The notes beneath the pieces are model-generated. The model was given only the letters and a program-made list of their open reading frames with translations, was not told where the DNA came from and did not search any database. Position numbers and translations under genes: made by a program. From Parachlamydiales bacterium (GTDB lineage Bacteria > Chlamydiota > Chlamydiia > Chlamydiales > SM23-39), in the NCBI GenBank assembly GCA_019694475.1, contig JAIBBX010000001.1, forward strand, positions 79,960 to 128,000: 48,041 bases of DNA, read 5' to 3'. The stretch's first letter is position 1, and each line of letters opens with the position of its first letter. Positions 25,016 to 34,513 of this stretch are shown here, one piece after another.

Positions 25016-25044
25016 TTGATATGCATATCGAAACAATCTATATG
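25016..25044 (+). promoter_or_regulatory. Promoter of parA
   Basis: TTGATA (25016-25021) and TATATG (25039-25044) are separated by 17 bases, 28 bases before the parA start. The AT-rich gap 24895-25072 is shared with the divergent 278-residue gene. Confidence 0.6.
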
Positions 25045-25072
25045 TGAAACTGCATGAACGAGGTGTTTTATT

Positions 25073-25882
25073 ATGCGCACAATTGCCATTGTCAATCAAA
25101 AAGGCGGATCCGGAAAGACCACGACAGCTGTGAATTTAGCCGCAGCTTTAGCAGAAGCGGGGAAAAAAGTTCTGCTCATCGACCTTGATCCTCAAGGCTC
25201 TGCGTCTCTCTGGTACGGATTCAAAGATAAAGGCAAGGCGCTTTATAACGTGCTCACGGAAGATGATAAATTCGAAAGCGCCATCGAGAAGACCGACATC
25301 AACGATCTGCATATCATTCCGGCATCGGTCCTCCTCTCAGGGGTAGAAAAAGCCCTTGCCAACGAAGTGGCGTCCGAAAGCATTTTAAAAAATAAATTAG
25401 AAGCGCTACCTGTTAAACCGTGGGATTTTGTTCTAATTGACTGCCCGCCAACTCTTGGAATCCTCTCTCTCAATGCTTTAACGATGGCGAAAGAAGTGCT
25501 TGTCCCGGTTGAGGCCCACGTCATGGCGCTGCATGGACTTGTTCAGCTCCTCAGAACCATTAACTTGGTCAAACAGAGGCTGAACCCCACTTTGGAAATT
25601 TCGGGAATTTTGCCTTGCCGGGTCGATTACCGAACAAAACACTCTCAAGAAGTTTTAGATCAGTTGAGAGCACGATTTGAAGGAAAGGTTTGCACCTCAG
25701 TCATCCGGGAAAATATCCGTCTTGCTGAAGCTCCTTTGCATCTAAAGCCCATCACGTCGTATGACACTCATTGTAATGGGGCCCAAGATTATCGGAAGCT
25801 TGCCAAAGAATTAATTGGACCTTCAGAAACGAAACCGGCAGAGCCTATCCCTGCCGCGCCTTCGCCTTTGGATTCTGTTTAA
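25073..25882 (+). CDS. parA: ParA/Soj-type partition ATPase
   Basis: A 269-residue deviant-Walker ATPase. Walker A' is KGGSGKTT (10-17) with the signature lysine, followed by VNLAAALAEAGKKVLLIDLDPQGSAS-type sequence (A' motif at DLDPQG) and Walker B LIDCPPTLG. This is the chromosome or plasmid partition family, which pairs with ParB and parS. No ParB gene follows; chlamydial chromosomes often carry ParA and ParB apart. Residues 251-269 are Pro/Ala-rich. GAGG lies before the ATG. Confidence 0.92.
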   Translation: MRTIAIVNQKGGSGKTTTAVNLAAALAEAGKKVLLIDLDPQGSASLWYGFKDKGKALYNVLTEDDKFESAIEKTDINDLHIIPASVLLSGVEKALANEVASESILKNKLEALPVKPWDFVLIDCPPTLGILSLNALTMAKEVLVPVEAHVMALHGLVQLLRTINLVKQRLNPTLEISGILPCRVDYRTKHSQEVLDQLRARFEGKVCTSVIRENIRLAEAPLHLKPITSYDTHCNGAQDYRKLAKELIGPSETKPAEPIPAAPSPLDSV

Positions 25883-25949
25883 GGGCGCGTCGTCTCCATC
25901 CTTCGGCAGTCAATACTTTCTCATGTTTGGCTGCTTTGGGAAGTTTTGG

Positions 25950-25988
25950 AGCCTCATTGTTTTTTCTTTTAAAAAAGATCATGAGGCT
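25950..25988. terminator. Possible terminator hairpin between parA and the small membrane gene
   Basis: AGCCTCAT (25950-25957) pairs with ATGAGGCT (25981-25988) and the intervening T and A tracts extend the pairing. It lies just beyond the stop of the minus-strand gene at 25998, and could stop either transcript. Confidence 0.45.
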
Positions 25989-25997
25989 ATAATAGCT

Positions 25998-26399
25998 TTA
26001 TATTCCCAAACTGTCAATTCTTCTAATTAAGTCTTCGTGAGATGGGTTTGACATATTAATAATTTGTTTTACGAATAAAGTGTTCTTTGAGATTTGGTCG
26101 AGTAATGTCTCTCGAGTTCTTACGGCTTGAATGTAGATTCTTGCGGTTTTGATCATTTCCAATACGTTTCCTGAGGCTATGAAAACTTCTCTAGCGCCAA
26201 TTACAGCAAGAGAAGCTAAAATGAGCATGAAAATTTTCGGAATGAGAAGTAGGAATATGGGGGCTACAATCATTGTTGCGACGCTTGCGGTTTTGATCAT
26301 TTCCAGCTGCTCGATTTGACGGTCTCTTTGCGCTTGCTGTTCGGGAGTGAGCATTGCATCTCGAACTAGATTGATTGCTCTGTCTACAATTGCTGCCAT
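25998..26399 (-). CDS. Small Inc-like membrane protein
   Basis: A 133-residue protein. Residues 38-72 form a long hydrophobic block that can be read as two helices (ATMIVAPIFLLLIPK and IFMLILASLAVIGA), as in inclusion-membrane proteins. The motif LEMIKTA occurs on both sides of the block (near 32 and 80). The C-terminal half is amphipathic and helical. The frame extends upstream to 26567 over the divergent gene, but AAGGAG seven bases before the ATG at 26399 fixes the start. No family recognised; inclusion-membrane localisation is inference. Confidence 0.72.
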   Translation of the reverse strand: MAAIVDRAINLVRDAMLTPEQQAQRDRQIEQLEMIKTASVATMIVAPIFLLLIPKIFMLILASLAVIGAREVFIASGNVLEMIKTARIYIQAVRTRETLLDQISKNTLFVKQIINMSNPSHEDLIRRIDSLGI

Positions 26400-26482
26400 A
26401 ATTTGGCTCCTTGTTGAATTTTTCGGAGCGGGGAGTATAAAAAAGATCACAAAAAAATGCAATTTTGAGATAAATTGAAAAC

Positions 26483-26890
26483 ATGACAAAGATGAAAGTT
26501 TTGTATTTAGGCGACTTGCATACTGAATGTACGCACGAGTCCGGTGCGAAGATTGAAACCGATGCACCTAAAGATAATGAAGGAAAAGGCGAAGCGTTTT
26601 CTCCGACCGATCTTTTTGCTTTGAGTTTAGCTTCCTGCATGGTGACGCTGATGGGAATCCACGCGCGGAAATTGGCGGTGGATCTCAAAGGGATGACCGC
26701 AGAAGTCGAGAAGGAAATGAGCGTAGCGGGACCAAGGCGGATTGGCAAAATCATTGTTCGCATCCGCTGCCCTTTGCTTCCAAATCCGCAAGCGCGCGAA
26801 AAGCTTGAAAAAGCGGCGATCGATTGCCCTGTTCAGAAGAGTCTGCATCCAGATATTAAGGTGGAAGTCGATTTCGTCTGGGGGCTATGA
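26483..26890 (+). CDS. OsmC/Ohr-family thiol peroxidase-like protein
   Basis: A 135-residue protein with the two redox cysteines of the family: C52 in LASCMVTLMGIHA and C115 in DCPVQKSL. SPTDLFALSLASCM (40-53) is the typical helix start. OsmC proteins reduce organic hydroperoxides with thiol donors. The length matches the YhfA/OsmC-like short branch. The next gene starts at its stop (ATGA at 26887), suggesting co-transcription with holA. Confidence 0.88.
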   Translation: MTKMKVLYLGDLHTECTHESGAKIETDAPKDNEGKGEAFSPTDLFALSLASCMVTLMGIHARKLAVDLKGMTAEVEKEMSVAGPRRIGKIIVRIRCPLLPNPQAREKLEKAAIDCPVQKSLHPDIKVEVDFVWGL

Positions 26891-27852
26891 GGTACGAAAA
26901 TCTAAAATCGTTCCAAAAGCATCTCAGCTCGGCGGCGCCGCACAATCTTTGCCGCCAATATCTAGTTGCAATTGCCGACGATTTTGAAAGAACGCAAGCG
27001 ATTGATCAGATTCTCTCCTATTTCAACACGCCTCCGACGCGCCTTAGCGCAGACAAAAACAGTCTGCTCGATTGCATCGATGCAATGCAGAGCATGAGCC
27101 TTCTTGGCGAGACGATCGCAGTGATCGATGAAGTGGAGAAATTTTCGAAAAAAGAATTGCAAACTTTTACAGATCATTTGGCGGGCTCTGCCGGCTTTGT
27201 TTTTATAGGAGTTAGGTCCAAACAGGCAAATCTCTTTGCAACAGTCGAAAAAGAGGGCGTTGTTCTGGATCTTTTAGGTGAAAAACCTTGGGACAAAGAA
27301 AAGAGGCTCGCCGCAAGCCTTTCTGATCGCGCCAAGAACGCCGGCAAACACCTGAACCCCGATGTTCCCAATCTTCTTCTAGAGCGGCTAGGCCCTGAAC
27401 CGGCTCTTTTGGAAAGCGAGATCGATAAACTGATCTGCTACGTTGGCGAGAGGCCCGTGATTTCTCGAGAAGATGTGCTCTCCATTTCTCCCTTGAGTAA
27501 AGAGTCGACTTTATGGCAGCAGGCCGAAGAGGTGGTTTGGGAAGGGGGAGAGTTTTCTCTCGTTGATGCGACTGGATTCCACGGTCTAGTTCCGGCTTTG
27601 CGCAGCCAGCTTCACATTGGACTTTGCCTTGCCACTTTAATCGAGGAAAAAAGACCTTCAGAAGAATGGGGTCAATATTTGCCAAAACTTTGGCCGAAAA
27701 CTCTTGAAAAACGATCCTCGCAAGCAGCCCGCCTAGGCTCGGCCTATTTTCGCAAAGGACTCGATAAGCTTTTTGAAATCGAACTTCTTTCCAGATCCAA
27801 TTCAACGCAATACGCAGCGCTGCTCGAACTTTTTAGGTCTTATGTCCGGTAA
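26887..27852 (+). CDS. holA: DNA polymerase III delta subunit
   Basis: A 321-residue protein resembling the clamp-loader delta subunit: a divergent N-terminal AAA-like domain (to about 140), a segment KNAGKHLNPDVPNLLLERLGPEPALLESEIDKLICY (shortened: LNPDVPNLLLERLG, LLESEIDKL) typical of domain II of HolA, and a helical collar domain. HolA opens the beta clamp. It is coupled to osmC upstream (ATGA) and to the methylase gene downstream (11-base overlap). The same neighbour is present in C. trachomatis as I remember it (CT047/CT048). Confidence 0.85.
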   Translation: MRYENLKSFQKHLSSAAPHNLCRQYLVAIADDFERTQAIDQILSYFNTPPTRLSADKNSLLDCIDAMQSMSLLGETIAVIDEVEKFSKKELQTFTDHLAGSAGFVFIGVRSKQANLFATVEKEGVVLDLLGEKPWDKEKRLAASLSDRAKNAGKHLNPDVPNLLLERLGPEPALLESEIDKLICYVGERPVISREDVLSISPLSKESTLWQQAEEVVWEGGEFSLVDATGFHGLVPALRSQLHIGLCLATLIEEKRPSEEWGQYLPKLWPKTLEKRSSQAARLGSAYFRKGLDKLFEIELLSRSNSTQYAALLELFRSYVR

Positions 27853-28528
27853 ACTTTATCTACTCCCGAATCTTCTCGATGAATCGCTGCCAGCGGAACC
27901 CTTTTTGCCAATTAGCGTAAGCGAAGCTGTCCACAGGATACAAGGCCTTATCGCGGAAAGCGAAAAAATGGCCAGGCGCTATTTACGAAGATTTTTATCT
28001 CATGATGAAATGGCCAAAATGCCTCTTGCCATGCTCAACGAACATTCGAAAGATCCAACGCCGCTCATCCAGCCTCTGAAGAGGGGAGAGACATGGGGGC
28101 TCATTTCCGATGCAGGGCTGCCCTGCCTTGCCGATCCGGGCGCAGATCTGGTTTGGCTTGCTCATCAAAATGGAATTGCTGTCGAAACGTTTGTCGGGCC
28201 TTCATCGATTGTGATGGCGCTCCAGCTATCTGGATTCGGCGGCCAACAATTTTCTTTCCACGGTTACTTGCCGCGGGAGGTTCCAGATCTCGAAAAAAAG
28301 GTGCGCGATTTGGAAAAACAGCCTGGAACGCACATATGGATCGAAGCTCCCTACCGTTCGGCTAAAATGCTCGACCTATTAAAACAGACGCTAAAACCCA
28401 CAACCCGTCTTTGCGTGGCGGCGAATCTGACAACGCCGAATCAAAAAGTCGCTTCTCAAACAATTGCCAAGTGGAAAGAAAAATCGTTTGTTCTTGAAAA
28501 AGAACCGGTTGTCTTTCTCATCGGATAA
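27842..28528 (+). CDS. Tetrapyrrole-methylase-family SAM methyltransferase (RsmI/YraL-related)
   Basis: A 228-residue protein. The SAM-binding part has LISDAGLPCLADPG (about 86-99), the family motif GxISDAGxPxxxDPG, followed by FVGPSSIVMALQLSG and FSFHGYLPRE, all features of RsmI, the 16S rRNA C1402 ribose methylase. It is shorter at the N-terminus than RsmI (about 280), lacks the usual GNLxD start, and resembles the second, shorter chlamydial/bacterial paralogue. The start at 27842 (ATG within the end of holA) gives MSGKLYLLPNLL, a plausible first strand. Confidence 0.82.
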   Translation: MSGKLYLLPNLLDESLPAEPFLPISVSEAVHRIQGLIAESEKMARRYLRRFLSHDEMAKMPLAMLNEHSKDPTPLIQPLKRGETWGLISDAGLPCLADPGADLVWLAHQNGIAVETFVGPSSIVMALQLSGFGGQQFSFHGYLPREVPDLEKKVRDLEKQPGTHIWIEAPYRSAKMLDLLKQTLKPTTRLCVAANLTTPNQKVASQTIAKWKEKSFVLEKEPVVFLIG

Positions 28529-28591
28529 AATTCTTGACTCCCATTCGTCAATCTTCAATAAGGACTTTAGAACCCCAAATTGGAGATTTGC

Positions 28592-29011
28592 ATGATTCGC
28601 AACGGAAAAAAAGTTTCTCTCGAATACACAGTCTTTCTCGATGATGGAACGCAAATCGATACCAATGTGGGAGATGATCCACTCACTTTCGTGCTGGGGG
28701 AACACCAGATATTCCCAGCCCTTGAACAAGAGCTGCTTGGACTTAAAATTGGCGACACCAAACAAATCATCCTCGAGGCTGATCAAGCATATGGTCCGGT
28801 TGTGAAAGAGGCATTTCGCGAAGTCGATATCGACACGGTTCCAGCAGCTTATCGCTTTGCAGGCGCAGTCCTTGGAGTGCAAGATCCATCGGGCAGCGTT
28901 TATCCGATCCGCGTCCACGAAGTGAAAAGCAATTGCATCATCCTCGACTTCAATCATCCGCTCGCAGGACAAGCTCTTCGCTTCGACGTAAAAGTCGTCG
29001 ACGTAAACTAA
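28592..29011 (+). CDS. slyD: SlyD-type FKBP peptidyl-prolyl isomerase
   Basis: A 139-residue FKBP. The domain order is N-terminal FKBP strand (VSLEYTVFLDDGTQID), GxxxxFPALEQELLGL motif, insert-in-flap domain (about 66-115) and C-terminal DFNHPLAGQALRFDVKVVDV, which is the SlyD/FKBP signature. The His-rich metal-binding tail of E. coli SlyD is absent. A TTG at 28580 is in frame, but the ATG at 28592 has GGAG seven bases upstream. A possible promoter with TTGACT (28534-28539) lies in the 63-base gap after the methylase gene. Confidence 0.9.
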   Translation: MIRNGKKVSLEYTVFLDDGTQIDTNVGDDPLTFVLGEHQIFPALEQELLGLKIGDTKQIILEADQAYGPVVKEAFREVDIDTVPAAYRFAGAVLGVQDPSGSVYPIRVHEVKSNCIILDFNHPLAGQALRFDVKVVDVN

Positions 29012-30087
29012 ATGATTTCTGCGGCGACGGTATCGTAGTAGAGCATGCCCTTTTCAGTCAGTTGCAGCTGTGAGCTTTGCTGAATGAGTAGGCCTTGGGC
29101 TTTTAGTTTTTCAATGATTTGCCTTGTTTCGTGCTCTATTTGGAACTGATCGAGGCTTGCTCCCCCTTTCACTCTAAGTTGGATCGCGAGGCGCTCTCGA
29201 ATGCTGGCTGCATAGGAGAGTTTTTCCCGGAAATCGATGGGAGATTCGCCGAGCCTTACATGACGAGCATATTTGTGAATATTGGCCACATTCCGAAATC
29301 TCTCCCCCTCCCAGAAAGAAAAAGCAGATGGCCCAAAACCAAGGAAAGGACGTCCAGTCCAATATCCTAAGTTATGGCGCGATTCGAAGCCAGGAATCGC
29401 AAAGGCTGAAATCTCATATCGTTTAAGTCCAATCGATTCGAGGGCGGTCAGGGCAGTTTGTAAAAATCGCAAGGAGAGCTCGCCTCCAGGAGTCTGAACC
29501 TTCCTTTTATCGAAGGGGGTGTGAGGCTCTATAGTCAAGTTGTAAAGGGAAAGGTGCTGGATGGGCAAATCTTGCAATTGATCGAGAGTATAGCGCCAGC
29601 TTTCCTCGGTCTGCCCTGGGAGATCATACATGAGATCAATGGTAATGTTTTTAAAACCGGCCTTCGCAGCATCGTGTATGGCCTGTTTTGCTTTAGCCGC
29701 TGTGTGGATCCTCTCGAGAGTTTGCAAAGATCTGTCGTCCAGCGATTGGACGCCAAGGCTCAAACGATTGATTCCCAGCTGAACAAAGTGTGAAAATAAT
29801 TCGTAAGAGCTTTCCTCTGGATTGGCCTCAATTGTGATTTCGCAATCTGGTTCCCGGGAGATTTTTTCTAAGATAGGTCCGATCCCTGTGAAGAGGGAAG
29901 GGGTGCCGCCGCCAAAATAAATAGAAGTAATTGGCCTATTTTGGATGAGGGGGAGCTGCATCTGCCATTCCAAAGCAATAGAATCGGCCAGCAGCTGTTG
30001 ATAGGCCGGCCGATTCGGAATCACGTAGAAATGGCAGTAGGGACACTTCTTTGTACAGAATGGAATATGAAAATATAGAGAAATCAC
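29008..30087 (-). CDS. hemW: HemW-type radical SAM protein
   Basis: A 359-residue radical SAM protein of the HemW branch. The cluster cysteines are C11, C15 and C18 in FCTKKCPYC, with the HemW/HemN start YFHIPFC. GGGTPSL (about 59-65) is the second signature, followed by EANPEE, RLSLGVQSLDD and DLMYDLPGQTEESW. HemW is a haem chaperone rather than coproporphyrinogen dehydrogenase, and the typical HemN extra cysteine (CPYCxFxVI with a fourth C nearby) is not seen. The start codon is GTG at 30087, overlapping the upstream stop as GTGA. Convergent with slyD, with a four-base overlap. Confidence 0.9.
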   Translation of the reverse strand: MISLYFHIPFCTKKCPYCHFYVIPNRPAYQQLLADSIALEWQMQLPLIQNRPITSIYFGGGTPSLFTGIGPILEKISREPDCEITIEANPEESSYELFSHFVQLGINRLSLGVQSLDDRSLQTLERIHTAAKAKQAIHDAAKAGFKNITIDLMYDLPGQTEESWRYTLDQLQDLPIQHLSLYNLTIEPHTPFDKRKVQTPGGELSLRFLQTALTALESIGLKRYEISAFAIPGFESRHNLGYWTGRPFLGFGPSAFSFWEGERFRNVANIHKYARHVRLGESPIDFREKLSYAASIRERLAIQLRVKGGASLDQFQIEHETRQIIEKLKAQGLLIQQSSQLQLTEKGMLYYDTVAAEII

Positions 30088-30563
30088 CAGCTATCTGCGT
30101 CAGGGTCCTCTAGGATGCCGCGCTTCCAGCGGTTTCTGTCTGAGAAAGGATCTTCATCTTCTTCTTCCTCAATGAGGGTCGATTCTCCCTCTTCTGTGCT
30201 TCCGCCTCCGGTGCCGCCTTCCGTTTCTTCTTCGGTGATCGTCTCCATGTCGTATGCTTCGGTCTCCATATCAAGACCTGCATCGGTCATGTGGTCGCCC
30301 ATATCCATATCAGGAAGGGTGTGGGGTTCGGCGTAGGCCTGGCGGGATGGAGAGCGTTTGGGGGTCACATATTCCTCGAGCTCGCCGCTTTCTTTCATAA
30401 AGCGAAGCCGCTCTTTTTCTTCATCGATCTTGGTCTTCAAAGAACGGATCTCTTCTTTGTGCTTTTCCATATCTTTCTTTGGGACCAGTCCCAAATTCAT
30501 CCACTGCTCTAAATCTTCCAGTTCAGTTTCTAGTTTTTTAAGTCTTTCACTTTTGATGTTCAT
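30084..30563 (-). CDS. Acidic coiled-coil protein upstream of hemW
   Basis: A 159-residue protein. Residues 1-60 form a basic/acidic coiled coil (LKKLETELEDLEQWMNLG... EEIRSLKTKIDEEKERL). Residues 60-159 are low-complexity, with Asp, Glu, Thr and Gly (ITEEETEGGTGGG, EEEDEDPFSDRN). No enzyme motif. It ends GTGA-coupled to hemW. A small protein sits in this same place in C. trachomatis between hemN-like and sucA genes (CT053, from memory), supporting a conserved, chlamydia-specific gene. Confidence 0.78.
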   Translation of the reverse strand: MNIKSERLKKLETELEDLEQWMNLGLVPKKDMEKHKEEIRSLKTKIDEEKERLRFMKESGELEEYVTPKRSPSRQAYAEPHTLPDMDMGDHMTDAGLDMETEAYDMETITEEETEGGTGGGSTEEGESTLIEEEEDEDPFSDRNRWKRGILEDPDADSW

Positions 30564-30743
30564 CGGTACTCTATACTTACTCGTTCATTTCCTAACGCAC
30601 AGGCTAAAAATTGTAAAATATTTTTTTTAATCCGGCATCCCCTTGCCATGAAAAAAAGGGACAGAAGAGAGGTTTTTACTCCAAAGTACAATTTTTCGGC
30701 AAGTTTATTTTGCTTTTGTGCTATGGAATAAATCGGAGGCCAC

Positions 30744-33410
30744 ATGCCCGAATTTCCCGATTATGCCCAGCTTGCCAATCTTCAAATGATCGAAGATCTC
30801 TATAGCCGCTACCTGGCAAATCCAGAAAGCGTCGATATTTCCTGGCGCCATTTTTTCGAGGGGATCGATTTCGGCGCCTATTTGACGAAAAGAGGCGTGG
30901 AGCCTCTTCCGGATCAATCGAACTTAAGAATTTTAGAACTCATCCAAGCCTATCGCAGATTCGGCCACCTGCTCGCGCGGTTCAACCCTTTAGAACAGGG
31001 CGAAAAAACGACTCCAGAATTGGAACTCGAAAATTTAGGTTTTTTTTCGTCTGAATTAGATCAGGAATTTCCAACTCTTGGATTTTGCGGGAAAGAAGTT
31101 GCTCCGTTAAGAGAAATCATCGCGGCATTAAAGGAAATATACTGCAGCCGGATCGGGGTGCAATTCGCGGCGATCAACAATCCGGAGCTAAGGAAATGGA
31201 TTCAGTCTCGTTTAGAGCCGAAATTGCTCATAGAGCCAACTTTAGAAGAAAAACATCTTTTGCTTGAATATCTCAATAAGTCCGAGGTATTTGAAACCTT
31301 TTTGCACACAAAATATGTGGGTCAAACCCGCTTTTCCCTTGAAGGTGCGGAAACCATGATTCCGCTGATTGCGGAAATTGTCGATTATGCAGGGGATTTG
31401 GGTGTCGGCGAAATGGTCATCGGCATGGCGCATCGCGGCAGGCTCAATGTTTTGACCAACATCCTCAACAAATCCCTTGAAATGATTTTAGCCGAATTCG
31501 AAGACGACACAACGCTCTCTTTCTCGGGAAATGACGATGTCCGCTATCACATGGGATTTGAAGGGGAATTTACAACTCGGGGGCAAAAAAAAGTTCTCCT
31601 TGAGATGGCTGCCAATCCTTCGCATCTCGAATCAGTCAATCCAGTTGTTCTCGGCCAAACATATGCAAAGCAGTTTTTAAAGCAAAACGGGCAGAAAGAC
31701 AAAATCATTCCGCTTCTTATTCATGGCGATGCTTCGATTGCAGGCCAAGGCGTGATTTATGAATGCATGCAGCTCATGAAACTTCCTGGCTATTCAGTCG
31801 GCGGAACAATCCACCTAGTGGTCAACAATCAAATTGGCTACACAACTTTGCCTGAAGAAGGAAGATCGACCCGCTATTGCACGGATATTGCCAAATCGTT
31901 TGGCTGCCCTGTGTTCCATGTGAATGCCGAAGATCCTGAAAGCTGTCTTTTTGCAGCCAAATTAGCAGTGGAAATTCGGCAAAAATTTCATATCGATGTA
32001 TTCCTCGATCTATATTGTTACCGCAAATATGGCCACAACGAAGGCGACGAACCTTCATACACACAGCCGCTCCAATATGAAGTCATTCGAGCCAAAAAAC
32101 CAATCCGCCAAATTTATTTCGAAAAGCTCCTTTCGGAAGGTAAATCGGAGCAAAAGCTTGCTGAAACGCTAGAAGCGCAATTCAAGGAGACGATGAAGAA
32201 AGCGCTTGCCAAAGCGCAAGAGCATATCGCAGGCGGCGTTAGCGAAAAGCCGGCCGCTCCCGTTTCTCCTTTCGAGCCTGTCAAAACGGCTGTATCCGAA
32301 TCGAAACTCAATTCCGTTTTGGATCTGTTTTGCAAAATACCTCAAGGATTCAATCTTCATCCAAAGCTGCAGAAATGGTTAGAAAACAGACATCAGTCGT
32401 TACAAAAGGGTGTTGATTGGGCAACCGGCGAGTGTTTGGCTTTTGGAACGCTTTTGGATGAAAAGATTTCCGTTCGACTTGCTGGGCAAGATTCAAAACG
32501 GGGGACATTTAGTCAAAGGCACGTGATCTGGATCGATAACAAAACCGGAAATCCTTACTGTCCATTATGCAATTATTCAACTCCATTCCAAGTGATCAAT
32601 TCGCCTCTTTCCGAATATGCTTGCATGGGTTTTGAATATGGATATAGCTGGTCGGCTATCGATGGGCTTACCCTTTGGGAAGCGCAATACGGCGACTTTT
32701 TCAACGGCGCGCAGATTGTCATCGACCAATATATAGTCAGCGGCGATCAAAAATGGAATACGCCCTCTTCCTTGACTCTGCTTTTGCCGCATGCGTATGA
32801 AGGAGCGGGGCCCGAACACTCGTCGGCTCGCATCGAAAGATTTTTGCAGCTTTGCGCCAATCAAAATATCATCGTGGCCTATCCTTCGACTCCGGCGCAG
32901 TATTTCCATTTGCTTCGTAGGCAAGCGATCCGCAAAGTGAAAAAGCCGCTCGTTGTATTCACTCCCAAAAGCTTGCTCCGCGCCCCCGCCTGCGTCAGCA
33001 AAGCTGAAGAGTTTACTAAGGGACGTTTTTTCGAAATGCTGGACGATCCAACTCCACCTCAAAAAGCAAAAAGACTGATCTTTTGCTCCGGCAAAATCTT
33101 TTACGAACTCCTTGCAGCCCGCACCCGTTCCGATGTGGCCATTTTGCGGATCGAACAGCTCTATCCGCTCCACCTGGATATGCTTAAGGAGCTAATTGCA
33201 AAATATGCAGGATTTACAGAATGCATTTGGGTGCAGGAAGAGGCTGAAAATATGGGTGCATGGAGATATATTGGCCCCTATTTGCAAAGTTTGACGAAAA
33301 AGTTAGCGTATGTTGGAAGACCGGAGAATGCAACAACAGCCACCGGATCGAGCAAGAAACACAAACAAGAGCAAGCCGCTCTCATAAAACAAGCCTTTGG
33401 TGACCTATGA
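30744..33410 (+). CDS. sucA: 2-oxoglutarate dehydrogenase E1 component
   Basis: An 888-residue thiamine diphosphate enzyme. The N-terminus ([20 protein letters not shown]) is the family-typical helix that contacts E2. [15 protein letters not shown] lies near 227-241, [16 protein letters not shown] (331 region) is the ThDP-binding segment with NNQIGYTT following, and the pyrimidine part has [21 protein letters not shown]. It decarboxylates 2-oxoglutarate and passes the succinyl group to SucB. CGGAGG precedes the ATG, and sucB starts within its stop (ATGA). Confidence 0.96.
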   Translation: MPEFPDYAQLANLQMIEDLYSRYLANPESVDISWRHFFEGIDFGAYLTKRGVEPLPDQSNLRILELIQAYRRFGHLLARFNPLEQGEKTTPELELENLGFFSSELDQEFPTLGFCGKEVAPLREIIAALKEIYCSRIGVQFAAINNPELRKWIQSRLEPKLLIEPTLEEKHLLLEYLNKSEVFETFLHTKYVGQTRFSLEGAETMIPLIAEIVDYAGDLGVGEMVIGMAHRGRLNVLTNILNKSLEMILAEFEDDTTLSFSGNDDVRYHMGFEGEFTTRGQKKVLLEMAANPSHLESVNPVVLGQTYAKQFLKQNGQKDKIIPLLIHGDASIAGQGVIYECMQLMKLPGYSVGGTIHLVVNNQIGYTTLPEEGRSTRYCTDIAKSFGCPVFHVNAEDPESCLFAAKLAVEIRQKFHIDVFLDLYCYRKYGHNEGDEPSYTQPLQYEVIRAKKPIRQIYFEKLLSEGKSEQKLAETLEAQFKETMKKALAKAQEHIAGGVSEKPAAPVSPFEPVKTAVSESKLNSVLDLFCKIPQGFNLHPKLQKWLENRHQSLQKGVDWATGECLAFGTLLDEKISVRLAGQDSKRGTFSQRHVIWIDNKTGNPYCPLCNYSTPFQVINSPLSEYACMGFEYGYSWSAIDGLTLWEAQYGDFFNGAQIVIDQYIVSGDQKWNTPSSLTLLLPHAYEGAGPEHSSARIERFLQLCANQNIIVAYPSTPAQYFHLLRRQAIRKVKKPLVVFTPKSLLRAPACVSKAEEFTKGRFFEMLDDPTPPQKAKRLIFCSGKIFYELLAARTRSDVAILRIEQLYPLHLDMLKELIAKYAGFTECIWVQEEAENMGAWRYIGPYLQSLTKKLAYVGRPENATTATGSSKKHKQEQAALIKQAFGDL

Positions 33411-34513
33411 AAGTAGAGATAAAAGTTCCGAAAATGGGCGAATCGATCGTTGAGGCTACAATTGGAACGATATTGAAGCCTCCAGGTTCTCAAGTGAAAG
33501 AGGGCGAAGAAATATTGGAGCTGGAAACGGAGAAGGTGAACCAAGTTCTCGCCGCTCCTGCATCGGGAAAACTCGATCTAAAAGTGAAGCAAGGGGACAT
33601 GGTAAAAATCGATCAGGTAATAGGCAGCGTGGATTCAGCGGCCGTTGGAGTCTCAGCGGCACCGAAACAAGAAGCTCCGCCTCCAAAACCCGCACCAGCA
33701 CCTACAACTGGAGGCGCTCGCAAAAAAGCCGATGAATACATCGCCGAAATCACAGCTCCGCCGAAAAAAGCGCCGGCGCCTGCAGCTGCACCGCCTCCGC
33801 CGCCTCGTGTATCAGGGAGAGAGACGAGGAAAAAAATGTCCAAGCTGCGCAAAGTGATCGCAGAAAGACTCGTCCAAGTGAAAAATGAGACGGCGATGCT
33901 CACCACATTCAATGAAGTGGATATGCATGCGGTGATGAAAGTCCGTTCGGAAAATCAGGAAGCATTCCAGAAAAAATATGGAATTAAACTTGGCTTCATG
34001 TCGTTTTTTGTAAAAGCTACTGTTTCGGCTTTGCAGCAGTTTCCCGATATCAATGCCCGGATCGACAAAGATGAAATCGTCTACCATCACTTTTACGACA
34101 TAGGAATCGCAGTGAGCACAGATAAGGGATTATTTGTTCCGGTCGTGCGCAATGCAGACCAGCTCTCTTTTGCAGAAATTGAAAAGCAAATCAAATCGTA
34201 TGCTGAAAAAGCAAAAAACGGAACGATCACGGTCGATGAGATGCAAGGGGGCACATTCACGATTACAAATGGTGGAACATTTGGCTCGATGCTCTCCACT
34301 CCGATTCTCAATCCGCCTCAAAGCGGCATTTTGGGTATGCATAACATTGTCAAACGCCCAGTCGTTGTGAATGATGAAATTGCGATCCGTCCGATTATGT
34401 ATTTGGCTTTGAGTTACGATCACAGGATCGTCGATGGGAAAGAGGCGATTTCGTTCCTGATGCATATCAAAAACGTGCTTGAAGATCCTGCGAGGTTTTT
34501 GCTTGATTTATGA
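33407..34513 (+). CDS. sucB: Dihydrolipoyl succinyltransferase (E2), without visible E3-binding domain
   Basis: A 368-residue protein. The lipoyl domain (1-75) has the lysine in [11 protein letters not shown] Pro/Ala-rich linker (80-135) follows and runs directly into the catalytic domain (about 140-368), with [24 protein letters not shown], and [12 protein letters not shown] containing the catalytic histidine and aspartate. I see no peripheral subunit-binding domain between linker and catalytic core, as in mitochondrial DLST. E. coli SucB has one and is about 405 residues. Coupled to sucA (ATGA). Confidence 0.93.
   Translation: MKVEIKVPKMGESIVEATIGTILKPPGSQVKEGEEILELETEKVNQVLAAPASGKLDLKVKQGDMVKIDQVIGSVDSAAVGVSAAPKQEAPPPKPAPAPTTGGARKKADEYIAEITAPPKKAPAPAAAPPPPPRVSGRETRKKMSKLRKVIAERLVQVKNETAMLTTFNEVDMHAVMKVRSENQEAFQKKYGIKLGFMSFFVKATVSALQQFPDINARIDKDEIVYHHFYDIGIAVSTDKGLFVPVVRNADQLSFAEIEKQIKSYAEKAKNGTITVDEMQGGTFTITNGGTFGSMLSTPILNPPQSGILGMHNIVKRPVVVNDEIAIRPIMYLALSYDHRIVDGKEAISFLMHIKNVLEDPARFLLDL

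Noticed and set aside
25883..25997. A parB gene or parS site after parA
   Set aside because: The gap is too short for parB and shows no clear parS-like palindrome; only a possible terminator hairpin is present.
26400..26567. Upstream extension of the small Inc-like gene over osmC
   Set aside because: AAGGAG seven bases before the ATG at 26399 fixes the start.
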